A stretch of 64,000 bases of DNA from contig NZ_WVID01000002.1 in NCBI RefSeq assembly GCF_010091925.1, positions 232,867 to 296,866 of the forward strand, read 5' to 3'. This document shows positions 1-8,011 of the stretch, one piece after another. The translations under genes and the position numbers were made by a program. Position 1 is the first letter of the stretch. Every line of letters starts with the position of its first letter. The stretch comes from Nostoc sp. B(2019) (GTDB lineage Bacteria; Cyanobacteriota; Cyanobacteriia; Cyanobacteriales; Nostocaceae). The notes below the pieces were generated by a model. That model did not search any database and was not told where the DNA came from. It was given only the letters and a program-made list of their open reading frames with translations.

Positions 1-107
1 GATACTCATTAATCCACCTTTGAACTCCGTTAACGAGCCTTTGATACTCGTTAACAAGCATAAAAACTCCGCCCCTCCGCCCCCCTGCTCCTCCGTACTC
101 AGAATAC

Positions 108-806
108 TCAACGCTGAACCGTATTTACTGACTGGTTAAATAACAAATCCCGTGATTTTTCGATATCTAGCGTCTGATTTTTGAAAGCTTCTGCCTTCTC
201 ATAAGCGCGAATTGTTGCTGGACGCGCCTTAATTGTCTCAAACCAGCGCTTCAGGTTGGGAAAATCTTCTAGCTTCTGGCTTTGGGTTTCATAAGGCACA
301 ATCCAGGGGTAAGCGGCAATATCGGCGATGGAATAATCGCCAGCCACAAACTCTCTATCTGCTAGGCGCTTATTTAGGACTGCATATAAGCGTCCCGTCT
401 CCTTCACATAGCGGTTAATAGCATAGTCAATCTTTTCGGGAGCATACTTACTAAAGTGATGGTTTTGTCCCGCCATTGGCCCTAAACCCCCCATTTGCCA
501 GAATAACCACTCTAAGGTTGCAACGCGATCGCGCAAATCTTGAGAGATCAATTTCCCGGTTTTTTCTGCCAAATACAGCAAGATTGCACCCGACTCAAAG
601 ACGGAAATCGGCGCACCCCCTGTTGCTGGTTCATGGTCAACGATCGCCGGAATGCGATTATTGGGAGAAATTTGGAGAAATTCCGGCTTAAATTGATCCC
701 CAGCGCCAATATTCACAGGAATAATCGTGTATGGTAAGCCGACTTCTTCCAGGAACATCGTGATTTTATGACCGTTTGGAGTTGTCCAATAGTAAAGCTC
801 AATCAT
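108..806 (-). CDS. Glutathione S-transferase, nu-class (YfcG/YghU-like)
   Basis: Cytosolic GST of 232 residues. The N-terminal thioredoxin fold has the T-x-N-G-x-K signature of nu-class enzymes (Thr9, Asn11, Gly12, Lys14), the cis-proline in R-I-P-A-I (Pro53) and the glutathione-contacting Glu71-Ser72; an all-helical C-terminal domain follows. Nu-class members bind glutathione or its disulfide and act as disulfide-bond reductases or peroxidases rather than classical conjugating enzymes. It is the last gene of a minus-strand run of redox genes (SDR, nitroreductase, Old Yellow Enzyme, thioredoxin), so a role in electrophile or peroxide defence is likely. The ATG at 806 gives the full family length. 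The in vivo substrate cannot be told from sequence. Confidence 0.88.
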   Translation of the reverse strand: MIELYYWTTPNGHKITMFLEEVGLPYTIIPVNIGAGDQFKPEFLQISPNNRIPAIVDHEPATGGAPISVFESGAILLYLAEKTGKLISQDLRDRVATLEWLFWQMGGLGPMAGQNHHFSKYAPEKIDYAINRYVKETGRLYAVLNKRLADREFVAGDYSIADIAAYPWIVPYETQSQKLEDFPNLKRWFETIKARPATIRAYEKAEAFKNQTLDIEKSRDLLFNQSVNTVQR

Positions 807-1079
807 GGGTTGTTTCTCCTATTGTATTTTATTCAGTATTAGCACGGATAGCCGAGTTGAATTATAACGTCTCTGCTTCTGATGTTTCTTTGCTCAGCAG
901 CGATCGCTAATGAAAAAAATTACGATAAATGGAGGCTCATGGAACAATATGGTTCAGCTAGACACCAAAACATCAATCTGCATAAGTAGTAATTACGACT
1001 TTGATGATTTTGCTATCGCCATCTAAACTCGATGAAGAACCTGAAGAATCAGCGTTGGATATTTTACATAGTTCTACAT

Positions 1080-1769
1080 CTAAAATTTCTCGACCCACGG
1101 ACGTAGTTCAATTTCCCATGTCCAAGCACTGCGGGGTTGACGTAGAATGCTGAGATAAGTTTGAGCGATTGCATCGGGATCAAGGGTGCTATCAGGATTG
1201 TCTACTGAGTCTTGGCGTTCTGCTGAACGAATTGCGCCATCAATCACGAAATGCGCCACATGAATATTTTTTGGTGCTAATTCCCTAGCAATGCTCTGTG
1301 CCAAACCACGTAGCGCAAATTTACCCATTGCAAAGGGAGCAGACTGAGGATAACCTTTGACGCCCGCTGAGGCTCCGGTAAAAAGGATAGCACCACTTCC
1401 TTGGTGTAACATCCTTTTCGCAGCAGCTTGAGCAACCAAAAAGCCACCATAGGCAGTAATGTCTAGAGTTTTCGCCACCTCACTGGGATCTAGATCAATA
1501 AGAGGCCCACGGACTCGAAAGCTGGGATTGTAAACGACGACATTCAAAGAACCCAATTTATTGTCAACATCAATAAATAACTGCTTCACCTCATCCGGTT
1601 TTGAGACATCCGCGGCGAAGTTGACTGCTCCAATCTCACTACTGAGCTGAGTGAGTTTCTCAATTTGGCGAGCAACTAAACCTACAGTCATTCCCTCTTT
1701 GGCAAACAGGCGAGCTAACGAGGCACTTAGTCCACTACCCGCTCCAACTATTAAAGCTGTTGTTGACAT
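1080..1769 (-). CDS. Short-chain dehydrogenase/reductase family protein with Phe in place of the catalytic Tyr
   Basis: Classical SDR-size protein of 229 residues. The Rossmann glycine motif G-A-G-S-G-L-S lies at residues 9-15. The catalytic Ser134 and Lys150 can be placed, but the Y-x-x-x-K tyrosine is replaced by Phe (F146-A-M-G-K150), and the usual N-N-A-G motif reads Y-N-P-S. I recall related SDRs with the same S-A-P-F-A-M-x-K string, so this is probably a family trait and not a fresh mutation. Activity may be reduced or atypical. The gene lies in the detoxification run downstream of the nitroreductase, 130 bp away. Substrate unknown. Confidence 0.82.
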   Translation of the reverse strand: MSTTALIVGAGSGLSASLARLFAKEGMTVGLVARQIEKLTQLSSEIGAVNFAADVSKPDEVKQLFIDVDNKLGSLNVVVYNPSFRVRGPLIDLDPSEVAKTLDITAYGGFLVAQAAAKRMLHQGSGAILFTGASAGVKGYPQSAPFAMGKFALRGLAQSIARELAPKNIHVAHFVIDGAIRSAERQDSVDNPDSTLDPDAIAQTYLSILRQPRSAWTWEIELRPWVEKF

Positions 1770-1793
1770 ACGTGTTCATGTTGTAAGTAATTG

Positions 1794-1884
1794 GGGACTG
1801 GGGAAAAAGGGAAAAGGTTAATGGGGAAAGGGTAAAGGGATGATTTTTACTTTTCTCCTTTCCCCCTTTCCCTTTCCCCAATGC
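1794..1884. repeat. G/C-rich low-complexity intergenic tract
   Basis: Between the SDR and the nitroreductase the DNA is built of short units such as GGGGAAAAGGG and, on the other side, CCCTTTCCCC, which can pair into a long imperfect hairpin. Tracts of the same kind recur near 3860-3900, 6590-6660, 12500-12550 and 53671-53735. They look like degenerate short repeats common in Nostocales intergenic DNA. No function is evident; the hairpin could attenuate read-through. Confidence 0.5.
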
Positions 1885-1899
1885 CACATGTCCTATACC

Positions 1900-2565
1900 C
1901 TATGCCCCATAAGGATTACCTATTCTGTCTACAGAGACGTTGTGGGAGAATGGTAAACGACCAGGATTCAAGCGTGGTTCTGCTGCATAGCCTACAGGGA
2001 CTAAAACAGCGATCGCTAAATCTGGATTCTCAGTTGCACCAATGACTTCTTTAACTTTGTCTTCAATCCAGCCATTCATAAAGCAGGTTGACAATCCCAA
2101 ACTTTCTGCTGCTAATACCAAATGGGTAGCAGCAATCATGGCATCTTTGATAGCATATTCCCGCCGCTTATCTCCCAGTGCTGCTTGGAATTGCGGAACG
2201 GCGGTTTGAAAATAGTTCACTGTACCTTCATTCCATGCGCCTGTTTGGAGTCCTCGCTCTAGGATTGGGGTCAAGTCTTTTTCGCCTGCTGTTGAATCAG
2301 CAGCAAAGACGAATGTAACAGGTGCTTGGATAATTTGCTGTTGATTCCAAGATGCTGCTGCTAGTGCTGCCTTTTGTGCTTCATCTTGGACAAGGATGAT
2401 TTGCCAATCCTGAATGTTATAACTGCTGGGTGCAGCGACGGTCAACTCTACTAGTTGCTTAAGCAGTTCTGGGGCAATGGGGTCTGTTTTAAAAGTTTTG
2501 ATTGAACGACGCTTGAGTATAGCACTGGGTACATCCAGAGCTTGAGTTTGGGTAATAGGACTCAT
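1900..2565 (-). CDS. Nitroreductase family protein (FMN/NAD(P)H)
   Basis: Protein of 221 residues of the NfsB/nitroreductase fold. It opens with the family R-R-S-I-K-x-F segment that contacts the FMN phosphate, has A-P-S-S-Y-N near residues 45-50, and a C-terminal glycine-rich P-V-G-Y segment. These flavoenzymes reduce nitroaromatics, quinones or activated alkenes using NAD(P)H. It sits between an Old Yellow Enzyme and an SDR on the same strand, which supports a shared electrophile-reduction role. Start ATG at 2565 matches the normal family length. The native substrate is unknown. Confidence 0.88.
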   Translation of the reverse strand: MSPITQTQALDVPSAILKRRSIKTFKTDPIAPELLKQLVELTVAAPSSYNIQDWQIILVQDEAQKAALAAASWNQQQIIQAPVTFVFAADSTAGEKDLTPILERGLQTGAWNEGTVNYFQTAVPQFQAALGDKRREYAIKDAMIAATHLVLAAESLGLSTCFMNGWIEDKVKEVIGATENPDLAIAVLVPVGYAAEPRLNPGRLPFSHNVSVDRIGNPYGA

Positions 2566-2672
2566 GATCTTCCCTTACGTAATTTATGACATTGCTGTAG
2601 CGCTTTTTATTATCGGACTTAATGTCCTGTAGGTGTAAAAAGAAAAAGTCGCCGAAAAGCAGATTACAGGGA

Positions 2673-3782
2673 TTAATGATTGGCTACCTTGCTAGCAACC
2701 GACCAAAATGGATAGTCTGTATATCCCTTCTCAGTACCACCATAAAAGGTTGTCGGATCTGCTTGATTCAATGGTGCATTTAAAGCCAAGCGTCGGGGTA
2801 AATCTGGATTTGATATAAATAGAGTGCCAAAGGCAACTAAATCTGCTTCGCCTTTTGCCAATACAGCATTACCTCTTTCGCGAGTATAGCCGCCATTGAC
2901 GATGAGTGTACCTGTAAAGCGATCGCGTAGATGACTAGTTGGTACAATCGTCCCACCATGTCTTATGTCTGCGTCTGTGGCCTCAAAAAGATGTAAATAT
3001 GCTAAATCAAACCTGTTCAACGCTTGAGCCGCATAGCCAAAAGTTTCTAGGGGATTGGAGTCACGCATATCATTAAAGGTTCCACTAGGAGAAAGGCGCA
3101 CTCCTACTCGGTTAGAATCCCACACACTAGTTACCGCCTTTGTCACCTCCAACAGGAATCGAGCACGGTTCTCAATCGCACCCCCATACTTATCTGTGCG
3201 CTGATTAGTACCATCCCGGAGAAACTGGTCAATTAAATAACCATTAGCTGCATGAATTTCTACCCCATCAAACCCAGCTGCTAGGGCATTTGCCGCACCC
3301 TGACGGTACTGTTCCACGATTCCCGGTATTTCCGAAGTTTCCAAAGCACGGGGAGTAACAAAGGGTTTGGGCCCTTCATAGGTTGATGCCTCACCTTTAG
3401 GAGCAATGGCAGATGGGGCCACTGGTAATGCTCCATCTGGTTGCAAGTTAGGGTGAGAAATCCTGCCTACATGCCATAGTTGCAGAAAAATTTTCCCTCC
3501 CTCCTGATGTACAGCATCCGTTACCAACCTCCAACCCGCGACTTGCTCAGGTGAATGAATTCCTGGTGTAAAAGGATACCCTTGTCCTTGAGGAGCAACC
3601 TGAGTTGCTTCCGCGATAATCAGCCCAGCCGAAGCGCGTTGGACGTAGTAAGTAGCGTTAAGTTGGTGTGGAACGTTTCCCTCACCTGCTCTGTTTCGAG
3701 TTAAGGGAGCCATCACTATCCGGTTGGATAGTTCCAGATTACCCAACTGGTAGGGAGAAAATAAGTTGATATCAGTATTCAT
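2673..3782 (-). CDS. Old Yellow Enzyme family alkene reductase (NemA/XenB-like)
   Basis: FMN-dependent TIM-barrel alkene reductase of 369 residues, the usual length of classical OYEs. Key positions are visible: Thr28 in M-A-P-L-T-R (flavin tuning), Q-L-W-H near 101-104, and the substrate-binding His177/Asn180 pair in H-A-A-N, followed by G-Y-L-I-D-Q-F. The family uses NADPH to reduce the C=C bond of enones, N-ethylmaleimide and nitrate esters. It lies 130 bp downstream of thioredoxin trxA2 on the same strand and 108 bp upstream of the nitroreductase. Co-expression in response to oxidative or electrophilic stress is plausible but the sequence does not prove a single transcript. Confidence 0.92.
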   Translation of the reverse strand: MNTDINLFSPYQLGNLELSNRIVMAPLTRNRAGEGNVPHQLNATYYVQRASAGLIIAEATQVAPQGQGYPFTPGIHSPEQVAGWRLVTDAVHQEGGKIFLQLWHVGRISHPNLQPDGALPVAPSAIAPKGEASTYEGPKPFVTPRALETSEIPGIVEQYRQGAANALAAGFDGVEIHAANGYLIDQFLRDGTNQRTDKYGGAIENRARFLLEVTKAVTSVWDSNRVGVRLSPSGTFNDMRDSNPLETFGYAAQALNRFDLAYLHLFEATDADIRHGGTIVPTSHLRDRFTGTLIVNGGYTRERGNAVLAKGEADLVAFGTLFISNPDLPRRLALNAPLNQADPTTFYGGTEKGYTDYPFWSVASKVANH

Positions 3783-3912
3783 TGGTTATATCTCCAAATA
3801 TGTCTAAAAAGCTTGTAGGAGAAAGGAGTCAAAGGTCAAGAGTCAAGAGCCAGTATTTATCCACCCCTGCCCCTCTGCCCCTCTGCTCCCCTGCTCCCCC
3901 ACATCAGCCCTA

Positions 3913-4239
3913 TTATGAAATATGCTGTGCTAATGTCTTATTTAAGGTGGTCTTTGGCACTGCCCCCACGACAGTATCGACTTGCCGACCACCCTTAAAT
4001 ACCATCAGTGTGGGTATGCTGCGAATCCCATAATGGCTGGCGACAGTAGGATTTTGATCTGTGTTCAGCTTCACAAATTTCACCTGTCCTTCGTATTCCG
4101 CAGCAACTTCATCGACGACTGGGCCCACCATCCGACAAGGGCCACACCAAGGCGCCCAAAAGTCCACTAAGACTGGAATCTCACTTTCTAGAACTTCTTG
4201 CTTGAACGTGGCTTCTGTGACATTTGTGATGGATGACAT
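3913..4239 (-). CDS. trxA2: Thioredoxin TrxA2-type
   Basis: Thioredoxin of 108 residues with the canonical W-C-G-P-C active site at 31-35 and the cis-proline at Pro76 (S-I-P-T). It reduces protein disulfides in the cytosol. Its gene is divergent from an ArsR-type regulator whose Cys40-Cys41 pair matches RexT, and in Anabaena PCC 7120 RexT represses the adjacent divergent trxA2. The arrangement here is the same, hence the symbol. The 81-bp intergenic region contains a perfect palindrome, a likely RexT operator. Induction by hydrogen peroxide is expected from that known circuit, not shown by the sequence. Confidence 0.9.
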   Translation of the reverse strand: MSSITNVTEATFKQEVLESEIPVLVDFWAPWCGPCRMVGPVVDEVAAEYEGQVKFVKLNTDQNPTVASHYGIRSIPTLMVFKGGRQVDTVVGAVPKTTLNKTLAQHIS

Positions 4240-4266
4240 AAATCGTCCTTCTGATTTAATTCTATA

Positions 4267-4283
4267 ATTCGATAATATCGAAT
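4267..4283. promoter_or_regulatory. Candidate RexT operator palindrome
   Basis: ATTCGAT-AAT-ATCGAAT is a perfect 7-3-7 inverted repeat midway between the divergent starts of trxA2 (4239) and rexT (4321). Dimeric ArsR-family repressors bind such palindromes across promoters, so one site could control both genes. I did not see another copy upstream of the other redox genes in this run. Confidence 0.6.
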
Positions 4284-4320
4284 AACAAAAATATATGCCA
4301 CTTTAAGAGATAATGCAACT

Positions 4321-4668
4321 ATGAAATTCTTATATCACCCAGATAGAAAAGACATATCTTTACCAGGAGTGCTGTACGCATTAGGCGATCCAGTACGGCT
4401 AGAGATTGTGCGGCTGCTGGCCACTGAGGGGGAACAGTGCTGTGCTGGATTCGATTTTGCGATCGCTAAATCAACTATGTCCAATCACTTCAAGATTTTG
4501 CGGGAGTCGGGGATAGTCTTGACACGCAAAGAAGGGACGCAGCATATCAACAGGCTGCGGCATGAAGATTTAGAAGCGTTGTTTCCAGGGTTGCTAGAGG
4601 CGGTGTTGCAATCGGCTCAACCGTTGCCTATTTGCTCAGCAACTAAACAAAGAGCATCACAGATCTAA
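4321..4668 (+). CDS. rexT: Redox-sensing ArsR-family repressor RexT
   Basis: ArsR/SmtB winged-helix regulator of 115 residues. The recognition region lies around residues 49-66 (A-K-S-T-M-S-N-H-F-K-I-L-R). It lacks the metal-site C-V-C of SmtB but has vicinal cysteines Cys40-Cys41 directly before the recognition helix; RexT of Anabaena PCC 7120 senses hydrogen peroxide through a disulfide between such a pair and then leaves DNA. The divergent neighbour is trxA2, the known RexT target. It probably represses itself and trxA2 through the 4267-4283 palindrome. Whether it also controls the downstream OYE, nitroreductase, SDR and GST genes is open. Confidence 0.88.
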   Translation: MKFLYHPDRKDISLPGVLYALGDPVRLEIVRLLATEGEQCCAGFDFAIAKSTMSNHFKILRESGIVLTRKEGTQHINRLRHEDLEALFPGLLEAVLQSAQPLPICSATKQRASQI

Positions 4669-5002
4669 GCTTGGCCTTACCAAACACAGGCAAGTTGATT
4701 AAGTTTAATCCTGGTAAAGTTTTCTTCTGTGAATAGTAGTCTTTGTAGATGAGTGTCGTAAAATACAAAAAAAATGCATTTTCTATCTTAGGGTAGATGA
4801 AAAAATTATTTTGTTTATAAAAGTAAGTTATGGATAATTTTTAGCCATGTAATTTTAAGAGAAAATCAGGTAAGCATTAGTTAGCCAAAACCTGTTGCTT
4901 GATGAATTCACGACAAATCTAGTTTTGCTATTTGAGGTACAATCAGCTACTTTCCCGAAAGAAGAATGAGATGTTAAGACGCACAAATTGCTATCAGCAA
5001 AG
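4669..5002. other. Intergenic region without recognised gene
   Basis: About 330 bp of AT-rich DNA between rexT and the metallophosphoesterase gene. I see no ORF worth calling, no strong hairpin with a T-tract and no repeat family member. Confidence 0.5.
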
Positions 5003-5770
5003 ATGAATCAAGTGTCTCCCGTATCAATTGCTCAGTTAACAGATACGCATCTGTTTGCTTTGGAAAAACACCAACTGCTAGGAATGCCCACTACGGAGTC
5101 TTTCCAAGCGGTTATAGAGCGGTTAAAGAATCTACAACCTGAACTTGATTTACTACTGCTAACAGGAGATTTGTCTAGTGATGGTACACCTGAATCCTAT
5201 GAAAATCTCCAAAACCTGCTGAGTCCACTACAAATACCAAGTTACTGGTTGCCAGGAAATCATGACTGTGCGATCGCAATGGATGAAATCTTAAATCTAG
5301 GGATGGTTTCCCGGCGTAAGTCTTTTAAACGCGGCAGTTGGAATTTTATCTTACTCAACTCTTGTGTACCTGGGTGCGTGCATGGTCATCTTTCAGCTAA
5401 AAACCTGGATTGGCTAGATTCCGAGTTAAAAATGTTGGGTGACAACCCGACTGTGGTAGCGCTACACCATTCGCCTCTGATCATAAATTCTCAATGGTTA
5501 GATGCAAGTACCCTAAAAAATTCAGAAGAACTTTTTGTTATCTTAGATAGCCACCCACAAGTCAAATTAGTTTTGTTCGGGCACATTCACCAGGAATTTC
5601 ATCACCAGCGCTACGGCGTCCATTATCTGGGTACTCCCTCAACTTGCATTCAGTTCCAACCAGAAAGCTCAACTTTTGCGATCGACCAAAGACCCCCTGG
5701 ATTTCGTTTATTGAAACTATATCCTAATGGTGATTGGAAAAGCTGGATTGAGCGAGTTCCTTATTCGTAA
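5003..5770 (+). CDS. Calcineurin-like metallophosphoesterase (cAMP phosphodiesterase CpdA type)
   Basis: Class III cyclic-nucleotide-phosphodiesterase-like protein, 255 residues from the ATG at 5003; an upstream in-frame TTG at 4988 adds only five residues and is less likely. The dinuclear metal ligands are all present in order: D14-T-H16, G-D-L-S, G-N-H-D, H-H-S-P and G-H-I-H. This set is typical of CpdA/Icc enzymes that hydrolyse 3',5'-cAMP, though many relatives act on other phosphodiesters. Single gene with no obvious operon partner. Its stop codon lies inside a heptanucleotide repeat (5763-5790). Confidence 0.85.
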   Translation: MNQVSPVSIAQLTDTHLFALEKHQLLGMPTTESFQAVIERLKNLQPELDLLLLTGDLSSDGTPESYENLQNLLSPLQIPSYWLPGNHDCAIAMDEILNLGMVSRRKSFKRGSWNFILLNSCVPGCVHGHLSAKNLDWLDSELKMLGDNPTVVALHHSPLIINSQWLDASTLKNSEELFVILDSHPQVKLVLFGHIHQEFHHQRYGVHYLGTPSTCIQFQPESSTFAIDQRPPGFRLLKLYPNGDWKSWIERVPYS

Positions 5771-5790
5771 TTCGTAATTCGTAATTCGTA
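5763..5790 (+). repeat. Heptanucleotide tandem repeat (ATTCGTA)x4
   Basis: Four perfect copies of ATTCGTA. The TAA stop of the metallophosphoesterase gene (5768-5770) is made from the repeat. Short tandemly repeated heptamers of this type are characteristic of heterocystous cyanobacteria. Confidence 0.85.
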
Positions 5791-5896
5791 ATGGGCTATG
5801 CCCCGGTGCTAAGACAGTAATTCTTTAAGAGTCAGGAGATAGGAGTTTTGAATAAACAACTTTCTTTAACTCATCACTCCTAACTCAGAACTCATT

Positions 5897-5945
5897 ACTC
5901 AGCACGGGCTAAACGCCCCGCTACCGCTAACATTACTCAGCACTC
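5897..5945. repeat. Interspersed repeat, intergenic copy (second copy inside hglE)
   Basis: A 49-nt segment containing GGGCTAAACGCCCCGCTACC that matches 23257-23305 at 47 of 49 positions. The second copy lies inside the hglE reading frame. It is flanked by ACTCAGCACTC-type units. The left part can form a small hairpin through GGGC/GCCC. It ends at the stop of cpcT. Confidence 0.85.
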
Positions 5946-6532
5946 ACTTTCACTTCATCAGCAAAATTGCCCCAACGGACAAAGTGAAATGGGCCGGCGA
6001 TGGAACCCCAGAGATGCTCATCGTTTTCTATATCCCGTCCCCGATCGAGACTGAAAAATTTCTCAGCGTCAATCTCAAATTCATTATCAAGATAAGTGTT
6101 TTTGCCGTCGCGAACCACGATACAGCATTTCCCAGGTTCAACTCTGCCTTTGAAGCTTGTGCCTGTCCACTCTACAATCATGTTACAACCTGGCATTCTC
6201 TCCAGTTGGTCAACAGATAAGTCTTGAAGGCGTTCAGGGTTCCGAGACGCGCCGTAAAACTTTTGTTCTTCTTTAATTGTGTAGTGTTCGATGAGAATAT
6301 GGTTTTCTGCCTTAATCAAATTCATTACCCGCATTCGATAGGGTTGAGTGAGCATAAAATCATACGCTTGTTCGAGAAACAAGCTAACCCCTGAGAACAA
6401 TTCCAAGGGTAGGGGACGGATACACACACGAATATGGGCATATAAAGGCGGATTTTCAAAAGCTTGTTCTTGATTGCTAAAATCAGCAGCCATCCAACGA
6501 GCTAAAGTAGCAATATCCGTAGAATGAGTCAT
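5933..6532 (-). CDS. cpcT: Phycobiliprotein chromophore lyase CpcT/CpeT family
   Basis: Protein of 199 residues of the CpcT/CpeT family, lipocalin-like lyases that attach phycocyanobilin to Cys-153/155 of the phycocyanin (and phycoerythrocyanin) beta subunits. The family hallmarks are visible: N-terminal L-A-R-W-M-A-A-D-F-S-N-Q-E-Q, the P-L-Y-A-H-I-R-V stretch, R-M-R-V-M-N, and the basic/aromatic core near G-C-N-M-I-V-E-W. In Anabaena PCC 7120 the T1 lyase gene (all5339) sits next to the HGL island just as here, which supports CpcT over the CpeT paralogues. It acts in the cytosol during phycobilisome assembly. Monocistronic. Confidence 0.88.
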   Translation of the reverse strand: MTHSTDIATLARWMAADFSNQEQAFENPPLYAHIRVCIRPLPLELFSGVSLFLEQAYDFMLTQPYRMRVMNLIKAENHILIEHYTIKEEQKFYGASRNPERLQDLSVDQLERMPGCNMIVEWTGTSFKGRVEPGKCCIVVRDGKNTYLDNEFEIDAEKFFSLDRGRDIENDEHLWGSIAGPFHFVRWGNFADEVKVSAE

Positions 6533-6587
6533 TAGAGATGATCAACCAGTTGCTTAAAAATTATCTGGGAGTATTGTAGAGCTGAGG

Positions 6588-6685
6588 AATAGGAACTGGG
6601 AACTAGGGGCTGGGGAATGGGGACTGGGGAGCAGGGAAGCAGAGGGGCAGGGGAGATAAATACTGGCTCTTGACTCTTGACCATT
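6588..6685. repeat. G-rich short-repeat tract plus TGACTCTTGACC units
   Basis: Degenerate units such as GGGGAATGGGGACTGGGG followed by TGACTCTTGACCATTGAC. The second motif recurs near 16970-16997, 43560-43577 and 55005-55020. These are low-complexity intergenic repeats with no visible coding role; the real start of the following gene lies downstream of them. Confidence 0.6.
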
Positions 6686-6722
6686 GACAAATAAAAATAA
6701 CTCAAAGCAAGGTAAAGTATTC

Positions 6723-7967
6723 ATGCTAAAGTATTTAATTGTTATCGTTACTGCCGCTACATTCTTTAGCAGCTCCTTGACACTGGCACAGAGTAAAAAG
6801 CCCAAGGAGCCTGATAAATTTCCTCCAAGTCCGCTAGAAATTACAACACCCGATCCACTGCTACCACCTTCGCGTGATAAACAGCCGTTAACTCAGGCCG
6901 AGATGCAAAAGTTGAAGGTGGCGCTGGATGAGTTAAATCAAGAAGCTGCGGCAAAACTGCAAGCAGGGGATAAGGTAGGAGCGTTTGAAATTTGGAATCG
7001 GGAATTGCGCTTGCGGCGGTTTTTGGGTGCATTAGCAGAAGTGCAAGCACTATCACGAGTAGGTGCGATCGCCTGGAATCAAAACGATCGCCAAGAATTA
7101 CAATATATTACTCAGCGGTTGCAAGCAATTCAAAAGCAGGCACAACCCAAAAAAACAGATTCTCAAAAAAATATTGTCCAAAAAAATATTGATGTAGAAC
7201 TTTTGCGATCGCTAGGTGATGCTTACCAAAATGTGCGATTGCCTAAACTAGCCGTGGAAGTTTATGAGCAAGTTTTGGCAGGAGTGCGACAACAAAATCC
7301 AGCAGCATTAGTAGAAACTCTTAAGACGATTGGGGAACTGAATTTGAGTTGGTTTGATTATCCCAAAGCCGCGACTACCTACGAGGAATTGTTAGGTTTG
7401 GCTACTTCTAGAGGCGATCGCTTGAATGAGTTAGCATACTTGAAACAACTAGCTTATATTTACAAGCAAGCAAAACAACCCCAGCAGGCAATTAATGTAC
7501 AGAATAAGCTAGCTGAAATTTACGTTAATGAAAATAATCTGACTGAAATCCCAGAATTGAAGTTAGCGATCGGCTCAGAATATGAATCCCTAGCAAAAGA
7601 GAATCCTAGTTTATTGCAACAAGCTTTTCAAAACTATCAAGAAGCTTACACTACAGCTTGGCAATTGCAGCAGTACGTTCGTGCTGGAGAAGCTTTGCAG
7701 AAGTTAATTACACTGTACCGTTCTCAAGGGCAAACAGACGAGGCTTTGCAAGCTAGCCAAATTCTCGTGGAAATACAGGAGCGAGCTGTCAACTTTTACG
7801 GAATGATGCAAGCGTATGACCAAATTGGTCAATTGCATTTAGAACGCAAAGAGTATCCTCAAGCACTAACAGCTTTTCAAAAAGGGTTAGAACTAGCGAA
7901 ACAGATCAAACATCAGGAAACATACTTCACTGGGCAAATTGAAAAACTGCCGAAACAAAATTTTTAA
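6723..7967 (+). CDS. Exported TPR-repeat protein
   Basis: Starting at the ATG at 6723 the product is 414 residues with a clear signal peptide (M-L-K-Y-L-I-V-I-V-T-A-A-T core, likely cleavage after L-A-Q at residues 21-23). The in-frame TTG at 6684 would put 13 charged residues before it and is unlikely. A proline-rich linker follows, then helical repeats of TPR type through the C terminus, for example L-G-D-A-Y-Q-N-V-R-L-P-K-L-A-V-E-V-Y and Y-D-Q-I-G-Q-L-H-L-E-R-K-E-Y-P-Q-A-L. Such proteins act as periplasmic or membrane-associated scaffolds. Partner unknown. It is 44 bp upstream of the epimerase-like gene and may be cotranscribed with it. Confidence 0.8.
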   Translation: MLKYLIVIVTAATFFSSSLTLAQSKKPKEPDKFPPSPLEITTPDPLLPPSRDKQPLTQAEMQKLKVALDELNQEAAAKLQAGDKVGAFEIWNRELRLRRFLGALAEVQALSRVGAIAWNQNDRQELQYITQRLQAIQKQAQPKKTDSQKNIVQKNIDVELLRSLGDAYQNVRLPKLAVEVYEQVLAGVRQQNPAALVETLKTIGELNLSWFDYPKAATTYEELLGLATSRGDRLNELAYLKQLAYIYKQAKQPQQAINVQNKLAEIYVNENNLTEIPELKLAIGSEYESLAKENPSLLQQAFQNYQEAYTTAWQLQQYVRAGEALQKLITLYRSQGQTDEALQASQILVEIQERAVNFYGMMQAYDQIGQLHLERKEYPQALTAFQKGLELAKQIKHQETYFTGQIEKLPKQNF

Positions 7968-8011
7968 TTGATGCTATCCAGTATAAAGTTTGAGTAGCTA
8001 TAACTTAAAAT

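Noticed and set aside
1-107. Repeats TTGATACTCGTTAAC at the left edge
   Set aside because: Short degenerate intergenic units; no gene or boundary can be supported from so little sequence.
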